Positions 1 through 6,485 of a stretch of DNA of 11,699 bases are shown here, piece after piece. The stretch lies in the NCBI GenBank assembly GCA_945957335.1, contig CAMFLJ010000097.1:1-11699 (forward strand). Reading direction: 5' to 3'. The position numbers were made by a program, and so were the translations under genes. The stretch's first letter is position 1; each line of letters starts with the position of its first letter. The notes beneath the pieces were generated by a model that was given only the letters and a program-made list of their open reading frames with translations, was not told the origin of the DNA and made no database searches. The DNA is from an uncultured Actinomycetes bacterium. GTDB taxonomy: Bacteria; Actinomycetota; Acidimicrobiia; Acidimicrobiales; Acidimicrobilacustridaceae.

Positions 1-144
1 GTTGTAGCGCTGGCGGTCGGCCCGGGGCCACAGCTGGTCGACGCCTCGGCCGACCTGCTCGGCGATCTCGTAGGCCGACCAGTCGCGTGAGGTCAACAGG
101 CCCAGGATGATGTAGCCGGTTGTCGGAAGTGCTCGTTCAGCCAC
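1..144 (-). CDS. PadR-family transcriptional regulator, N-terminal 48 residues (partial)
   Basis: The minus strand encodes 48 residues from a GTG at 144-142 and continues past the left edge, so the 3' part of the gene is missing. The stretch TGYIILGLLTSRDWSAYEIA (residues 9-28), followed by QLWPRADRQRYN (37-48), matches the start of PadR winged-helix regulators: a conserved ILGLL helix, then a recognition region ending in WPRA...Y. PadR proteins bind DNA as dimers and often repress a neighbouring gene or their own. The start is supported by GGGAG at 155-151, six bases upstream of the GTG. The gene is divergent from the large surface protein, with 189 bp between the two starts, so control of one or both genes from that region is plausible but not shown. 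The family assignment is fairly firm; the ligand and target are unknown. Confidence 0.82.
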   Translation of the reverse strand, partial: MAERALPTTGYIILGLLTSRDWSAYEIAEQVGRGVDQLWPRADRQRYN

Positions 145-168
145 TGCTGGCTCCCGTCGTCGGCGACC

Positions 169-174
169 ACCCTA
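169..174 (-). promoter_or_regulatory. Candidate -10 box of the padR-like gene
   Basis: The minus strand reads TAGGGT here, a TAnnnT -10 hexamer common in actinobacteria. It would place the transcription start roughly 18-20 bases before the GTG at 144, leaving room for the GGGAG ribosome-binding site. I see no good -35 hexamer 16-18 bases upstream, so this rests on the -10 alone. Confidence 0.4.
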
Positions 175-182
175 GCGTGCTG

Positions 183-195
183 CTGCATGTTGCAG
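183..195. promoter_or_regulatory. Inverted repeat CTGCA-N3-TGCAG upstream of the padR-like gene
   Basis: A perfect 5-bp dyad with a TGT spacer (CTGCA TGT TGCAG) lies just upstream of the padR-like -10 box, where a repressor or activator could act. The same dyad with a GAT spacer occurs at 4061-4073, beyond the far end of the surface-protein gene, and in both copies the right arm is followed by xAG. Operator function is inference; the dyad is directly visible. Confidence 0.45.
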
Positions 196-240
196 GAGCG
201 GGGCGCGACGTCCCCTCCATCGGCGATCGTCGGGTGACTC

Positions 241-259
241 GCAGAGTACTGAACTCTGC
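241..259. promoter_or_regulatory. 19-bp palindrome GCAGAGT-N5-ACTCTGC in the divergent intergenic region
   Basis: Two perfect 7-bp arms are separated by ACTGA. The palindrome lies 75 bp upstream of the surface-protein ATG and about 97 bp upstream of the padR-like start. A GTGACT sequence (234-239), similar to a -35 hexamer, precedes it directly, and TAAGAA (262-267) follows it, so it could sit between promoter elements of the surface gene. Size and symmetry fit a dimeric regulator's operator. The bound protein is unknown; the neighbouring PadR-like protein is one candidate. Confidence 0.5.
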
Positions 260-333
260 AGTAAGAAGGGCGCTCTCGTCCCGCTCCCTTGATTACCACC
301 GACCCCGTCCCGGGGCGGTCACCGGAGACCTCC

Positions 334-3300
334 ATGCGCGCCCGCCGCCTCGCCCTCCTCGTCGTCGCCGTCCTGGCCCTCGTCCCCGGGTGGGGCCTCG
401 GCCTCCTCGACCGGGGTCCGGCCTCGGCGACGACCGCCGACGCGTCCGCAGCCGTCAGCGGCACGCCCACCTCCGACCTCGAGTCAGGCCTCGCCTCGGG
501 CGGCGGCCACTCGTGCGCCGTCGCCTCCGACGGGACGGTGTCGTGCTGGGGCGACGACACCGCCGGCCAGTCGGAGGCGCCGGCGGGCACGTTCAAGGCG
601 GTGGCCACCGGCACCTCGCACTCGTGTGGGCTGCGCACCGACGCCTCGGTCGCGTGCTGGGGCTCCGACTCGGCGGGCCAGTCGGCCACAGGCGGGGCGG
701 CCTTCGGCAACCAGGTCATCGCCCTCTCGGCGGGAGGTGACCTCACCTGTGCCGTCACCGTCACGGGCCTGGCCGAGTGCCACGGGGCCAACGGGGCCGG
801 GCAGGCGACGGCGCCCGCCGGTGAGTTCCTCTCGGTCGCGGCCGGTGGCTCCTACGCCTGCGGGATCCTCGGTGACGGGACGCTGGTCTGCTGGGGCGAC
901 GCCACCGGCGGTCGCACCGCCGCTCCCGGCGGCACGTACCTCTCGGTCTCCACCGGGCCCGACCACGCGTGCGCGGTGGCCACCGACGGCACGGTGGTGT
1001 GTTGGGGCGAGAGCGGCCTGGGCCAGACCCTCGCCCCCTCCGACCGCTTCCTCTCGGTCGCCGCTGGCGTCGCCCACACCTGCGGCGTCCGCGACGACGG
1101 CACCCTCGCCTGCTGGGGAGACCTCCCCGGCGGGCCCGGCGTCGTCCCGGCCGGCACCTACGTCGCCGTCAGCGCCGGCGACGGGTTCTCGTGCGCCACC
1201 TCGCTCGATGGCTCGCTCGCGTGCTGGGGCGACACCTCGGGGCTGCGCACTGCGGCGCCCGCCGGCTCGTACCGCGTGCCGTCGGTGTCGGCCGACGGAA
1301 GCGTCGTGTGCTCGGTGCGCGACGGTGTGAGCGAGTGCCTGGGCACCGCCGTGCACGGCCCGGAGGCGGGATGGCGCTCGATCGGCGCCGGCTCGCCCAC
1401 GTGCGGCATCCGAGGCGACGGCACCATCGGGTGCCTCGGCGGCGTCGCCTCACCGTTCCCGTCGGGCACCTACCGCAGCCTGCTCGGCGGCCCCTGCGCC
1501 ATCCGCTCCGACGGCACGCTCGCGTGCAACGGCGTCACCGCACCCACCGGTGAGTTCCGCGCCGGCTCCGCGGTCCGGGGGATCCCGTGCGCCGTGCGCG
1601 CCGACGGCGGGGTCACCTGCTTCGGCGGCACCTACGGCAGCGGTGCGCCCTACTTCCTGCCCGACGTCCCGCCTGCCGGCACCTACCGCTCGGTGGCCGT
1701 CGGCGGCCGGTTCGGGTGCGGTGTGCGCACCGATGGCCAGGTCCCGTGCTGGGGCGAGGCCGGGGGTCGCGTCCAGCAGGACGGCGAGACGGTGACCGAC
1801 CAGGCGTACAAGTTCGCGTTCGCGGTCGGGGCGGCCGGGCTCGCCACACAGTCCGACGGCGCGTGCGTGGTCACGCCCGCCGGCACCCTCACGCGCTGCG
1901 ACGGCAACTCGTTCAAGGTCGTTCGCAACGGCGTCGTGATCAACCCCTGGACGCCACCCGCGTTCCCCGCAGGCTTCCGCCAGGGCATCAGCGACGCGGG
2001 ATGGGGCTGCTGGATCGCGGCGGCCGGCGAGCTCGGCTGCACCGGGCTGGTGCCGCAGTTCACCTCGGGCCCGCCCCGCCGCTTCGGGCTGGGCATCGCC
2101 GGCTACACCCACCAGTTCGTGGTCACCATGGCTCAGGGCCGGACGATCCGGGTCGCGTCCGGACACCTGCCGACGGGCCTGACCATGACCGACGACGGCC
2201 TGGTGTCGGGCACGCCGACCGAGCTGGGCACGTTCCCCGTCACGGTCGAGATGGTCAACGGCCTGTTCCCCACGACCCAGTCGGTCACCTTCCAGGTCGA
2301 CCCGATGGACCCGCCGACCGTCACCGTCGAGCAGGGCGCCGGCCAGCCCGACCCGAGCCACGGGCCGACGGTGGTGTTCGACGTGCGCTTCTCGCAGCCC
2401 GTCACCGGCTTCACCAGCGGTGACGTCGTGCTCTCCGGCACTGCACCCCGCGGCGCGGCATCGGTGCAGGGCTCAGGCGACTCCTACACCATCACCGTGC
2501 CGGTGCCGCTCGGCGCCACCGGCACCATCTCGGCCGCCATCCCGGCCGACGTGGCCACCAACGCGGCCGGCGACCTCAACGAGTCGGCGACCTCCCAGGA
2601 CGCCACGGTGACCGTCGACCGGACCGCCACGGCGTCCTTCTCGTTCACGGGCGGCCCGCAGTCGTTCGTCGTGCCCGCCGGCATCTGCTCGGCGACGTTC
2701 GACGCCTTCGGTGCCGGCGGTGGCGCACCCGGTGGGCGCGCCACGGCCACCATGGCGGTGACCCCGGGCGAGACGCTCACGGTGATGGTGGGCGGCGCCG
2801 GCACCACGGGTGCCGTCACCACCGGTTCGGCCGGCAAGGGAGGCTTCAACGGCGGGGGTGACGGCGGCACCCGTGGGCCGACGAGCCTCGCGGTCCACTT
2901 CGCCTCGACCGGGGGTGGAGGCGCGACCGACGTCCGTCGGGGCGGCACTGCCCTCGGCGACCGCATCCTCGTCGCCGGAGGCGGTGGTGGCGGCGTCGTC
3001 GGCGGCACCGGCACCGGCGGTGGCCTCGTCGGCGCGGCGGGCAGCGACGGCTCCGGGGAGGGCGGGCCTGCCTCGGGCAAGGGCGGCACGCAGCTCGCGG
3101 GCGGAGCCGGCGGAACCACGGCCACCGGTCGCGCCGGCACCGCGGGCGCGTCGGGCCAGGGTGGCCGTGGCGCCGACTCCACCGTCGGTGACGGCGGGCT
3201 GCTGGCCGCCGGGGACGGCGGCGGCGGCGGTTGGTACGGCGGTGGCGGTGGTGGTGGTGCGTCCTCGGTCGCCGGCTGGCTCACCGAGGTCGGGTCCGGT

Positions 3301-4017
3301 GGCGGCGGGTCGGGCCACGGCCCGGCGGGCACGGTCTTCGCTCCGCTCCCCTTCGACGCGGGTACCGCCGACGGCAGCCTCGTCATCGACTACACGGCCG
3401 ACGCCAACCTCTGCACCCCTCCGGAGACCACCACCACGACCACGACGGCATCCACGACGACCACGTCGACCACGTCGACCACGTCGACCACGTCGACCAC
3501 GGTTGCGCCGACGACGACCTCGACGACGACCTCGACCACGTCGACGACGGTCGCGCCGACGACGACCTCGACCACGGTCGTCCCGTCGACCACCTCGACC
3601 ACGGTGGCCCCGACCACGACCTCCACGACGTCCACCACCGTGGCGCCGACGACCACGTCGACCACGATGCCGCCCTCGACGAGCACCACGAGCTCGACGG
3701 TCGCGCCGAGCACGACCTCGACGACCGCGGCCCCCACCACCACGACGTCCTCGAGCGTGGTGCCGGGGTCGAGCACGACCTCCTCGACGCTCCCAGCCGG
3801 TGCCACCACCACGAGCACCATCGACGCGTCGGTGCTCGGCACCGACCTGTCGCACGGCGGTGGCAGCGGGGGAGCGGGCGCCACCCCCGTCGACGGTGCC
3901 CTGCCCTACACGGGCAGCGGCGGCACCCGGCCCCTGACGGTGGCCGCCGGGGCCCTCCTCGTGCTCGGTGGTGCGTGCAGCGCACTCGCCCTGCGTCGTC
4001 GGCGCCGCCTGCTGTAG
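334..4017 (+). CDS. LPXTG-anchored secreted surface protein: RCC1-like repeats, Ig-like domains, glycine-rich domain
   Basis: A 1227-residue protein. The ATG at 334 is chosen because GGAG (324-327) lies six bases upstream and because the protein then begins with a typical signal peptide: MRARR, a hydrophobic core, and PASA cleavage near residue 32. Domains in order: fourteen RCC1/BLIP-II-like repeats (51-594); a putative Ig domain of He_PIG type (about 596-655, with LPTGLTMTDDGLVSGTP); a bacterial Ig-like domain (about 660-762, VTGFTSGDVVLSG); a glycine-rich domain resembling that of ALK receptors (about 764-1025, with GGGGATDVRRGG and LVAGGGGGG); a Thr/Ser/Val/Ala/Pro stalk (1032-1165); and the sorting signal LPYTG (1190-1194), a membrane segment and RRRRRLL. 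Sortase would be expected to link it to the cell wall with the repeats outermost. No sortase gene is in the window. The ligand is unknown; adhesion or carbohydrate/protein binding is a guess. RCC1 similarity here implies a propeller fold, not nuclear exchange activity. Confidence 0.9.
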   Translation: MRARRLALLVVAVLALVPGWGLGLLDRGPASATTADASAAVSGTPTSDLESGLASGGGHSCAVASDGTVSCWGDDTAGQSEAPAGTFKAVATGTSHSCGLRTDASVACWGSDSAGQSATGGAAFGNQVIALSAGGDLTCAVTVTGLAECHGANGAGQATAPAGEFLSVAAGGSYACGILGDGTLVCWGDATGGRTAAPGGTYLSVSTGPDHACAVATDGTVVCWGESGLGQTLAPSDRFLSVAAGVAHTCGVRDDGTLACWGDLPGGPGVVPAGTYVAVSAGDGFSCATSLDGSLACWGDTSGLRTAAPAGSYRVPSVSADGSVVCSVRDGVSECLGTAVHGPEAGWRSIGAGSPTCGIRGDGTIGCLGGVASPFPSGTYRSLLGGPCAIRSDGTLACNGVTAPTGEFRAGSAVRGIPCAVRADGGVTCFGGTYGSGAPYFLPDVPPAGTYRSVAVGGRFGCGVRTDGQVPCWGEAGGRVQQDGETVTDQAYKFAFAVGAAGLATQSDGACVVTPAGTLTRCDGNSFKVVRNGVVINPWTPPAFPAGFRQGISDAGWGCWIAAAGELGCTGLVPQFTSGPPRRFGLGIAGYTHQFVVTMAQGRTIRVASGHLPTGLTMTDDGLVSGTPTELGTFPVTVEMVNGLFPTTQSVTFQVDPMDPPTVTVEQGAGQPDPSHGPTVVFDVRFSQPVTGFTSGDVVLSGTAPRGAASVQGSGDSYTITVPVPLGATGTISAAIPADVATNAAGDLNESATSQDATVTVDRTATASFSFTGGPQSFVVPAGICSATFDAFGAGGGAPGGRATATMAVTPGETLTVMVGGAGTTGAVTTGSAGKGGFNGGGDGGTRGPTSLAVHFASTGGGGATDVRRGGTALGDRILVAGGGGGGVVGGTGTGGGLVGAAGSDGSGEGGPASGKGGTQLAGGAGGTTATGRAGTAGASGQGGRGADSTVGDGGLLAAGDGGGGGWYGGGGGGGASSVAGWLTEVGSGGGGSGHGPAGTVFAPLPFDAGTADGSLVIDYTADANLCTPPETTTTTTTASTTTTSTTSTTSTTSTTVAPTTTSTTTSTTSTTVAPTTTSTTVVPSTTSTTVAPTTTSTTSTTVAPTTTSTTMPPSTSTTSSTVAPSTTSTTAAPTTTTSSSVVPGSSTTSSTLPAGATTTSTIDASVLGTDLSHGGGSGGAGATPVDGALPYTGSGGTRPLTVAAGALLVLGGACSALALRRRRRLL
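484..2115 (+). repeat. Fourteen tandem RCC1-like protein repeats, each with a cysteine pair
   Basis: The repeats run over residues 51-594 of the surface protein. A typical unit is 37 residues: [SA]V-x-A-G-x3-C-x9-C-W-G ... APAGTY. Repeats 1-7 (51-314) are regular, 37-41 residues each, and all but the third carry CWG. Repeats 8-14 (315-594) are degenerate, 28-56 residues, yet each still has two cysteines 8-10 residues apart, giving 28 paired cysteines in all. Seven blades make one RCC1/BLIP-II-type propeller, so 7+7 suggests two propellers (inference). The cysteine pairs probably form disulphides outside the cell. Confidence 0.85.
3427..3828 (+). repeat. Low-complexity Thr/Ser-rich stalk with tandem DNA repeats
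   Basis: This segment encodes residues 1032-1165, almost entirely Thr, Ser, Val, Ala and Pro. The unit VAPTTTSTT occurs four times exactly, with variants such as VAPSTTSTT and AAPTTTTSS. At 3459-3494 there are four perfect copies of the 9-mer GACCACGTC plus a partial fifth, encoding TTS units. Such stretches act as extended, often glycosylated, spacers between a wall anchor and outer domains. Because the DNA is repetitive, copy number may vary between strains or be misassembled. Confidence 0.85.
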
Positions 4018-4027
4018 GCGCCGATGG

Positions 4028-4057
4028 GTGACGCGGCGACCACGCAGCGTCTAGACT
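4028..4057 (+). promoter_or_regulatory. Candidate promoter in the convergent intergenic region
   Basis: GTGACG (4028-4033, four of six matches to TTGACA) is followed after 18 bases by TAGACT (4052-4057), a TAnnnT -10 hexamer. It starts only 11 bases after the surface-protein stop and points toward a strong hairpin, with no reading frame in between. If active it would yield a short RNA of roughly 80 bases starting near 4064. In such GC-rich DNA the match could be chance. Confidence 0.3.
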
Positions 4058-4060
4058 CCT

Positions 4061-4073
4061 CTGCAGATTGCAG
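4061..4073. repeat. Second copy of the CTGCA-N3-TGCAG inverted repeat
   Basis: CTGCA GAT TGCAG, the same 5-3-5 dyad as at 183-195, followed by TAG where the first copy has GAG. Flanking CCT and AGG could extend it into a weak hairpin with one bulged base. It is 44 bases past the surface-protein stop codon. It could be an operator for the candidate promoter just upstream, or a small RNA stem. Confidence 0.4.
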
Positions 4074-4100
4074 TAGGGCGGCGGAGCCCAGCACCGCCTC

Positions 4101-4142
4101 CGGCCCGCCACCGACCCGCTCCTCCGGGTCGGTGGCGGGCCG
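4101..4142. terminator. 18-bp perfect hairpin, likely bidirectional terminator
   Basis: The left arm (4101-4118, beginning CGGCCCGCCACC) pairs perfectly with the right arm (4125-4142, ending GGTGGCGGGCCG) around a CTCCTC loop. The hairpin lies between the convergent surface-protein gene (stop at 4017) and hydrolase gene (stop at 4182). No clear T tract follows on either side, as is common for terminators of GC-rich actinobacteria. Because the stem is symmetrical, it could stop transcripts from both directions. Confidence 0.72.
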
Positions 4143-4181
4143 TTGCGCGTCCCGGCCTGCCCGCTGCGGCCCGGCGAGCGG

Positions 4182-5111
4182 TCAGAGCCCGTCGAGGCCC
4201 ATGTCGAGCCTGGTCAGGCCCGGTTGGTTGCCGTCGACGTGGAGCCAGTAGCCCGTCGGCCCGTCGCCCCGCAGCCAGCGGTTGAAGAAGTCGGCGGTGG
4301 TGTTGCGCACCGCGTCGCCCATCGGTCCGGGGTCGACGAAGGGGTCGAAGTGGCTGCCGCCCAGGATGGTGAGGTTCCCCCGGGGGCCGGCGGCCCAGTG
4401 GGTCATGAACATGGCCCAGGGGTAGTTCGGGTCGGCGTCACCGGACACCGCCATGACGGCCCCCTGGTTGAGGCCGGCCCGCCACGTGCCGCCGGGGGCC
4501 GCGGCGTAGGGCCCGTAGGGCATGAGCGCCCCCGACATCGGCAGCCACGCCGTGACCCGGGCGTCGTACACCAGGTCGTTGAGCGCCATGGCGATCACCG
4601 CGGAGCCTCCGTCGGAGTGGCCGGCGACGCCGATCTTGGAGGCGTCGATCGCCGGCCCGAGCGTGGGGTCGGCGAGGACCGTGTTGATCGTCCAGGAGAT
4701 GTCCCACGGCTCCTCCCAGTTGTCGTCGCGCCGGGCCGGACCGGGCCCGGCGGAGCTGCCGATCGGGAAGGTGGGGGCGGCGACCACGTACCCGGCGGTG
4801 GCCCAGGCGTCGAGCAGCGACTGGTAGTCGGACGGCACGGTGTTGAAGCCGTGGGCGAAGACGATCAGCGGCCACGGGCCGGGCGTCGACGGCATCACCA
4901 CCGAGATGGGCAGGATGCGCTCGGGGAGCTCGGGCAGCCAGCCGCGCGGCGGGGTCGTCCGGGTGGGGTCGACACCGACGAGGTTCACGCGGGTGATCGG
5001 CTCGGTCAGGCGCGGCTCGCAGGCCGTGGCGACGAGGGGGACGACGATGGCGAGGCTGAGCACCACCGCGAGCCACCGGGCCCGGGCGGGCACCGCGATC
5101 CGTCGGGTCAT
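4182..5111 (-). CDS. Secreted alpha/beta hydrolase, putative lipoprotein (dienelactone hydrolase/chlorophyllase-like)
   Basis: A 309-residue protein. The N-terminus (MTRR, hydrophobic residues 13-30, then VATAC) looks like a lipoprotein signal with Cys31 as the modified residue; Ala at the -3 position is a weak lipobox, so simple secretion is possible. The alpha/beta-hydrolase parts are clear: the oxyanion-region motif FAHGFN (85-90), the nucleophile elbow G-H-S-D-G (164-168, Ser166), a likely acid in SGDADP (Asp225 or Asp227) and the base in GGSHF (His254). Architecture is that of esterases acting on small esters or lipid-like substrates at the cell surface; the substrate cannot be read from sequence. 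The gene has its own candidate promoter and ends at the shared hairpin, convergent with the surface-protein gene. No special codon use or damage is seen. Confidence 0.85.
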   Translation of the reverse strand: MTRRIAVPARARWLAVVLSLAIVVPLVATACEPRLTEPITRVNLVGVDPTRTTPPRGWLPELPERILPISVVMPSTPGPWPLIVFAHGFNTVPSDYQSLLDAWATAGYVVAAPTFPIGSSAGPGPARRDDNWEEPWDISWTINTVLADPTLGPAIDASKIGVAGHSDGGSAVIAMALNDLVYDARVTAWLPMSGALMPYGPYAAAPGGTWRAGLNQGAVMAVSGDADPNYPWAMFMTHWAAGPRGNLTILGGSHFDPFVDPGPMGDAVRNTTADFFNRWLRGDGPTGYWLHVDGNQPGLTRLDMGLDGL

Positions 5112-5117
5112 CCGTCC

Positions 5118-5146
5118 ACTATCGGCCGGTCGGGCCCCGGAGTGAA
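5118..5146 (-). promoter_or_regulatory. Candidate promoter of the hydrolase gene, giving a near-leaderless mRNA
   Basis: On the minus strand TTCACT (5146-5141) and GATAGT (5123-5118) are separated by 17 bases. Only six bases (GGACGG) lie between the -10 box and the ATG, so transcription would start at or next to the start codon. There is no clear ribosome-binding site, which fits leaderless translation. The same six-base spacing is seen at rimO. Confidence 0.5.
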
Positions 5147-5179
5147 CCCCTTCCGTCGGTCGTGGCGTTCAGGCTGGGT

Positions 5180-5764
5180 TCAGCGCGATGTGACCACGGC
5201 CGCGATGGCCGCCAGCGTCCGGGCCCGGACCACCGGGTCCGGGCTGGTGGGCTCGCAGCGGCCGGCGGCCAGCACGAGCCCTCCGACCAGCTCCGCCACG
5301 ACCCGTCGCTCGTCGGGGTAGTCGATGCCGGCGTCGGCGAGGGCCGCCTCGAGCGGTCCGGCCATGGTGCGGTGCACCTCGGCGAGCTCGGCGCGCGTGT
5401 CGGCGCCGGCCAGCAGGTCGGGGAGCGAGGCCATCAGCGCGTGCTCGGGGTGGTGGGCGTAGTCGAGCTGGTCGATCGCCCACCGACCGATGCGCTCGAC
5501 CGGGTCGCCCGCTCCCTCCAGCAGCGCCGCGCTGCGCTCGGCCTGGCGGGGGAGCTCGTCGCGGAACCACTCGAGCAGGATGTGCGCCTTGTCCGGGAAG
5601 TAGCGGTAGAGCGAGTTGCGGGCCAGGCCCACCCGGGCCGCGATGTCGCCCATCGACACCTCGCCGTAGCCCTCCTCCACGAACAGCGTCACGGCCGCGT
5701 CGAAGACCGCGGCCCGCTGCTGGGCGACGTGCTCGGCGACGCTGTCGGCCTGGATCCTGGGCAC
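5180..5764 (-). CDS. TetR/AcrR-family transcriptional regulator
   Basis: A 194-residue protein from a GTG at 5764, four bases after the stop of the ABC ATPase gene, so probably translated by coupling. The N-terminal DNA-binding domain is typical: RAAVFDAAVTLFVEEGY, then MGDIAARVGLARNSLYRYFPDK (split as helices at about 38-47 and 48-59). The rest (60-194) is a helical ligand and dimerisation region not assignable to a subfamily. As last gene of a permease-ATPase-regulator operon it most likely represses that operon and responds to a compound connected with the transporter (inference). Candidate operators are the TTGTCGAC sites at 7618-7667. The length is normal for TetR proteins. Confidence 0.93.
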   Translation of the reverse strand: MPRIQADSVAEHVAQQRAAVFDAAVTLFVEEGYGEVSMGDIAARVGLARNSLYRYFPDKAHILLEWFRDELPRQAERSAALLEGAGDPVERIGRWAIDQLDYAHHPEHALMASLPDLLAGADTRAELAEVHRTMAGPLEAALADAGIDYPDERRVVAELVGGLVLAAGRCEPTSPDPVVRARTLAAIAAVVTSR

Positions 5765-5768
5765 GGGC

Positions 5769-6485
5769 TCAGGATGCCACGGTGCCCACCTCGACCAGGG
5801 CTCCGGCGCTCAGGTGCAGGTGGCGGTCGGCGTGGCGCAGCGGCGCGTCGTCGTGGGTGACGATCACGGTCGCGGCGCCGTGGCGGTGGGCTTCGGTGGC
5901 GAGGATGCGGGCGACCTCGGCCGCCAGCTCCGGGTCGAGCGACGCGGTGGGCTCGTCGGCGAGCAGCACCGTCGGCGAGCCCATCAGGGCCCGGGCGATG
6001 CCCACCCGCTGGCGCTCGCCGCCGGAGAGCTGGGCCGGCAGCTGGTCGGCCCGGTCGCCCAGGCCGAGCTCGTCGAGGAGGGCGTCGGCGTGGGCCCTGA
6101 CCTCGCGGCGCGGGCGTCGGCGGATGTGACCGGCCAGCTCGAGCTGTTCGCGGGCCGTGAGCGGCGCCAGGAGGTTGGCCGACTGGTAGACGATCCCGAT
6201 GTTCGTGCGCCGCAGGTCGGTGCGGCGGCGGGGCCGGAGCCCGGCGGTCGAGGTGCCCGAGACCACCACGTCGCCCGTCGCGGGCGCCCGGAGGAGGCCG
6301 GCGAGGGCGAGCAGCGTCGACTTGCCGCTGCCGGACGGGCCGGTGATCACGACCACCTCGCCGGCGGCCACGTCGAGGTCGACGTCGTCGAGCAGCACCC
6401 GGCGCTCGCGGCCGTCGGGCACCGAGGCGCCCAGGCCGCGCAGGGCGAGCGGCGCGAGCGGCGTGTCGGTGGGGGAGGTGGCCAT
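5769..6485 (-). CDS. ABC transporter ATP-binding protein (MacB/LolD type)
   Basis: A 238-residue nucleotide-binding subunit. Walker A is GPSGSGKST (49-57), Q-loop Gln101 in YQSANLL, signature LSGGERQR (153-160), Walker B VLLADEP (173-179) and the H-loop His211 in VTHDD, all intact. The YQxxNLL Q-loop and the FtsX-like partner place it among the MacB/LolD/FtsE type, which use ATP to drive mechanical work on extracytoplasmic substrates more than classical import. Its ATG overlaps the permease stop by one base (TGATG), and a GGAGGG lies just upstream. The export substrate is unknown; candidates include drugs, lipids or peptides. Confidence 0.95.
   Translation of the reverse strand: MATSPTDTPLAPLALRGLGASVPDGRERRVLLDDVDLDVAAGEVVVITGPSGSGKSTLLALAGLLRAPATGDVVVSGTSTAGLRPRRRTDLRRTNIGIVYQSANLLAPLTAREQLELAGHIRRRPRREVRAHADALLDELGLGDRADQLPAQLSGGERQRVGIARALMGSPTVLLADEPTASLDPELAAEVARILATEAHRHGAATVIVTHDDAPLRHADRHLHLSAGALVEVGTVAS

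Noticed and set aside
289..333. TTG at 289 as the start of the surface protein
   Set aside because: It would put 15 polar residues before the signal peptide and lacks a ribosome-binding site, while the ATG at 334 has GGAG six bases upstream.
93..791. Minus-strand reading frame opposite the first repeats of the surface protein
   Set aside because: It overlaps the PadR start in a different frame and is antisense to clearly coding RCC1 repeats.
3459..3501. Tandem 9-mers as a CRISPR-like or origin iteron array
   Set aside because: The repeats are contiguous, have no unique spacers, and encode TTS units in frame with the surface protein.
2473..3855. 460-codon minus-strand reading frame opposite the glycine- and threonine-rich regions, and similar frames at 3390-3884 and 2810-3937
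   Set aside because: They are shadows of repetitive GC-rich codons and consist of Arg/Gly or Val/Asp runs without recognisable domains.
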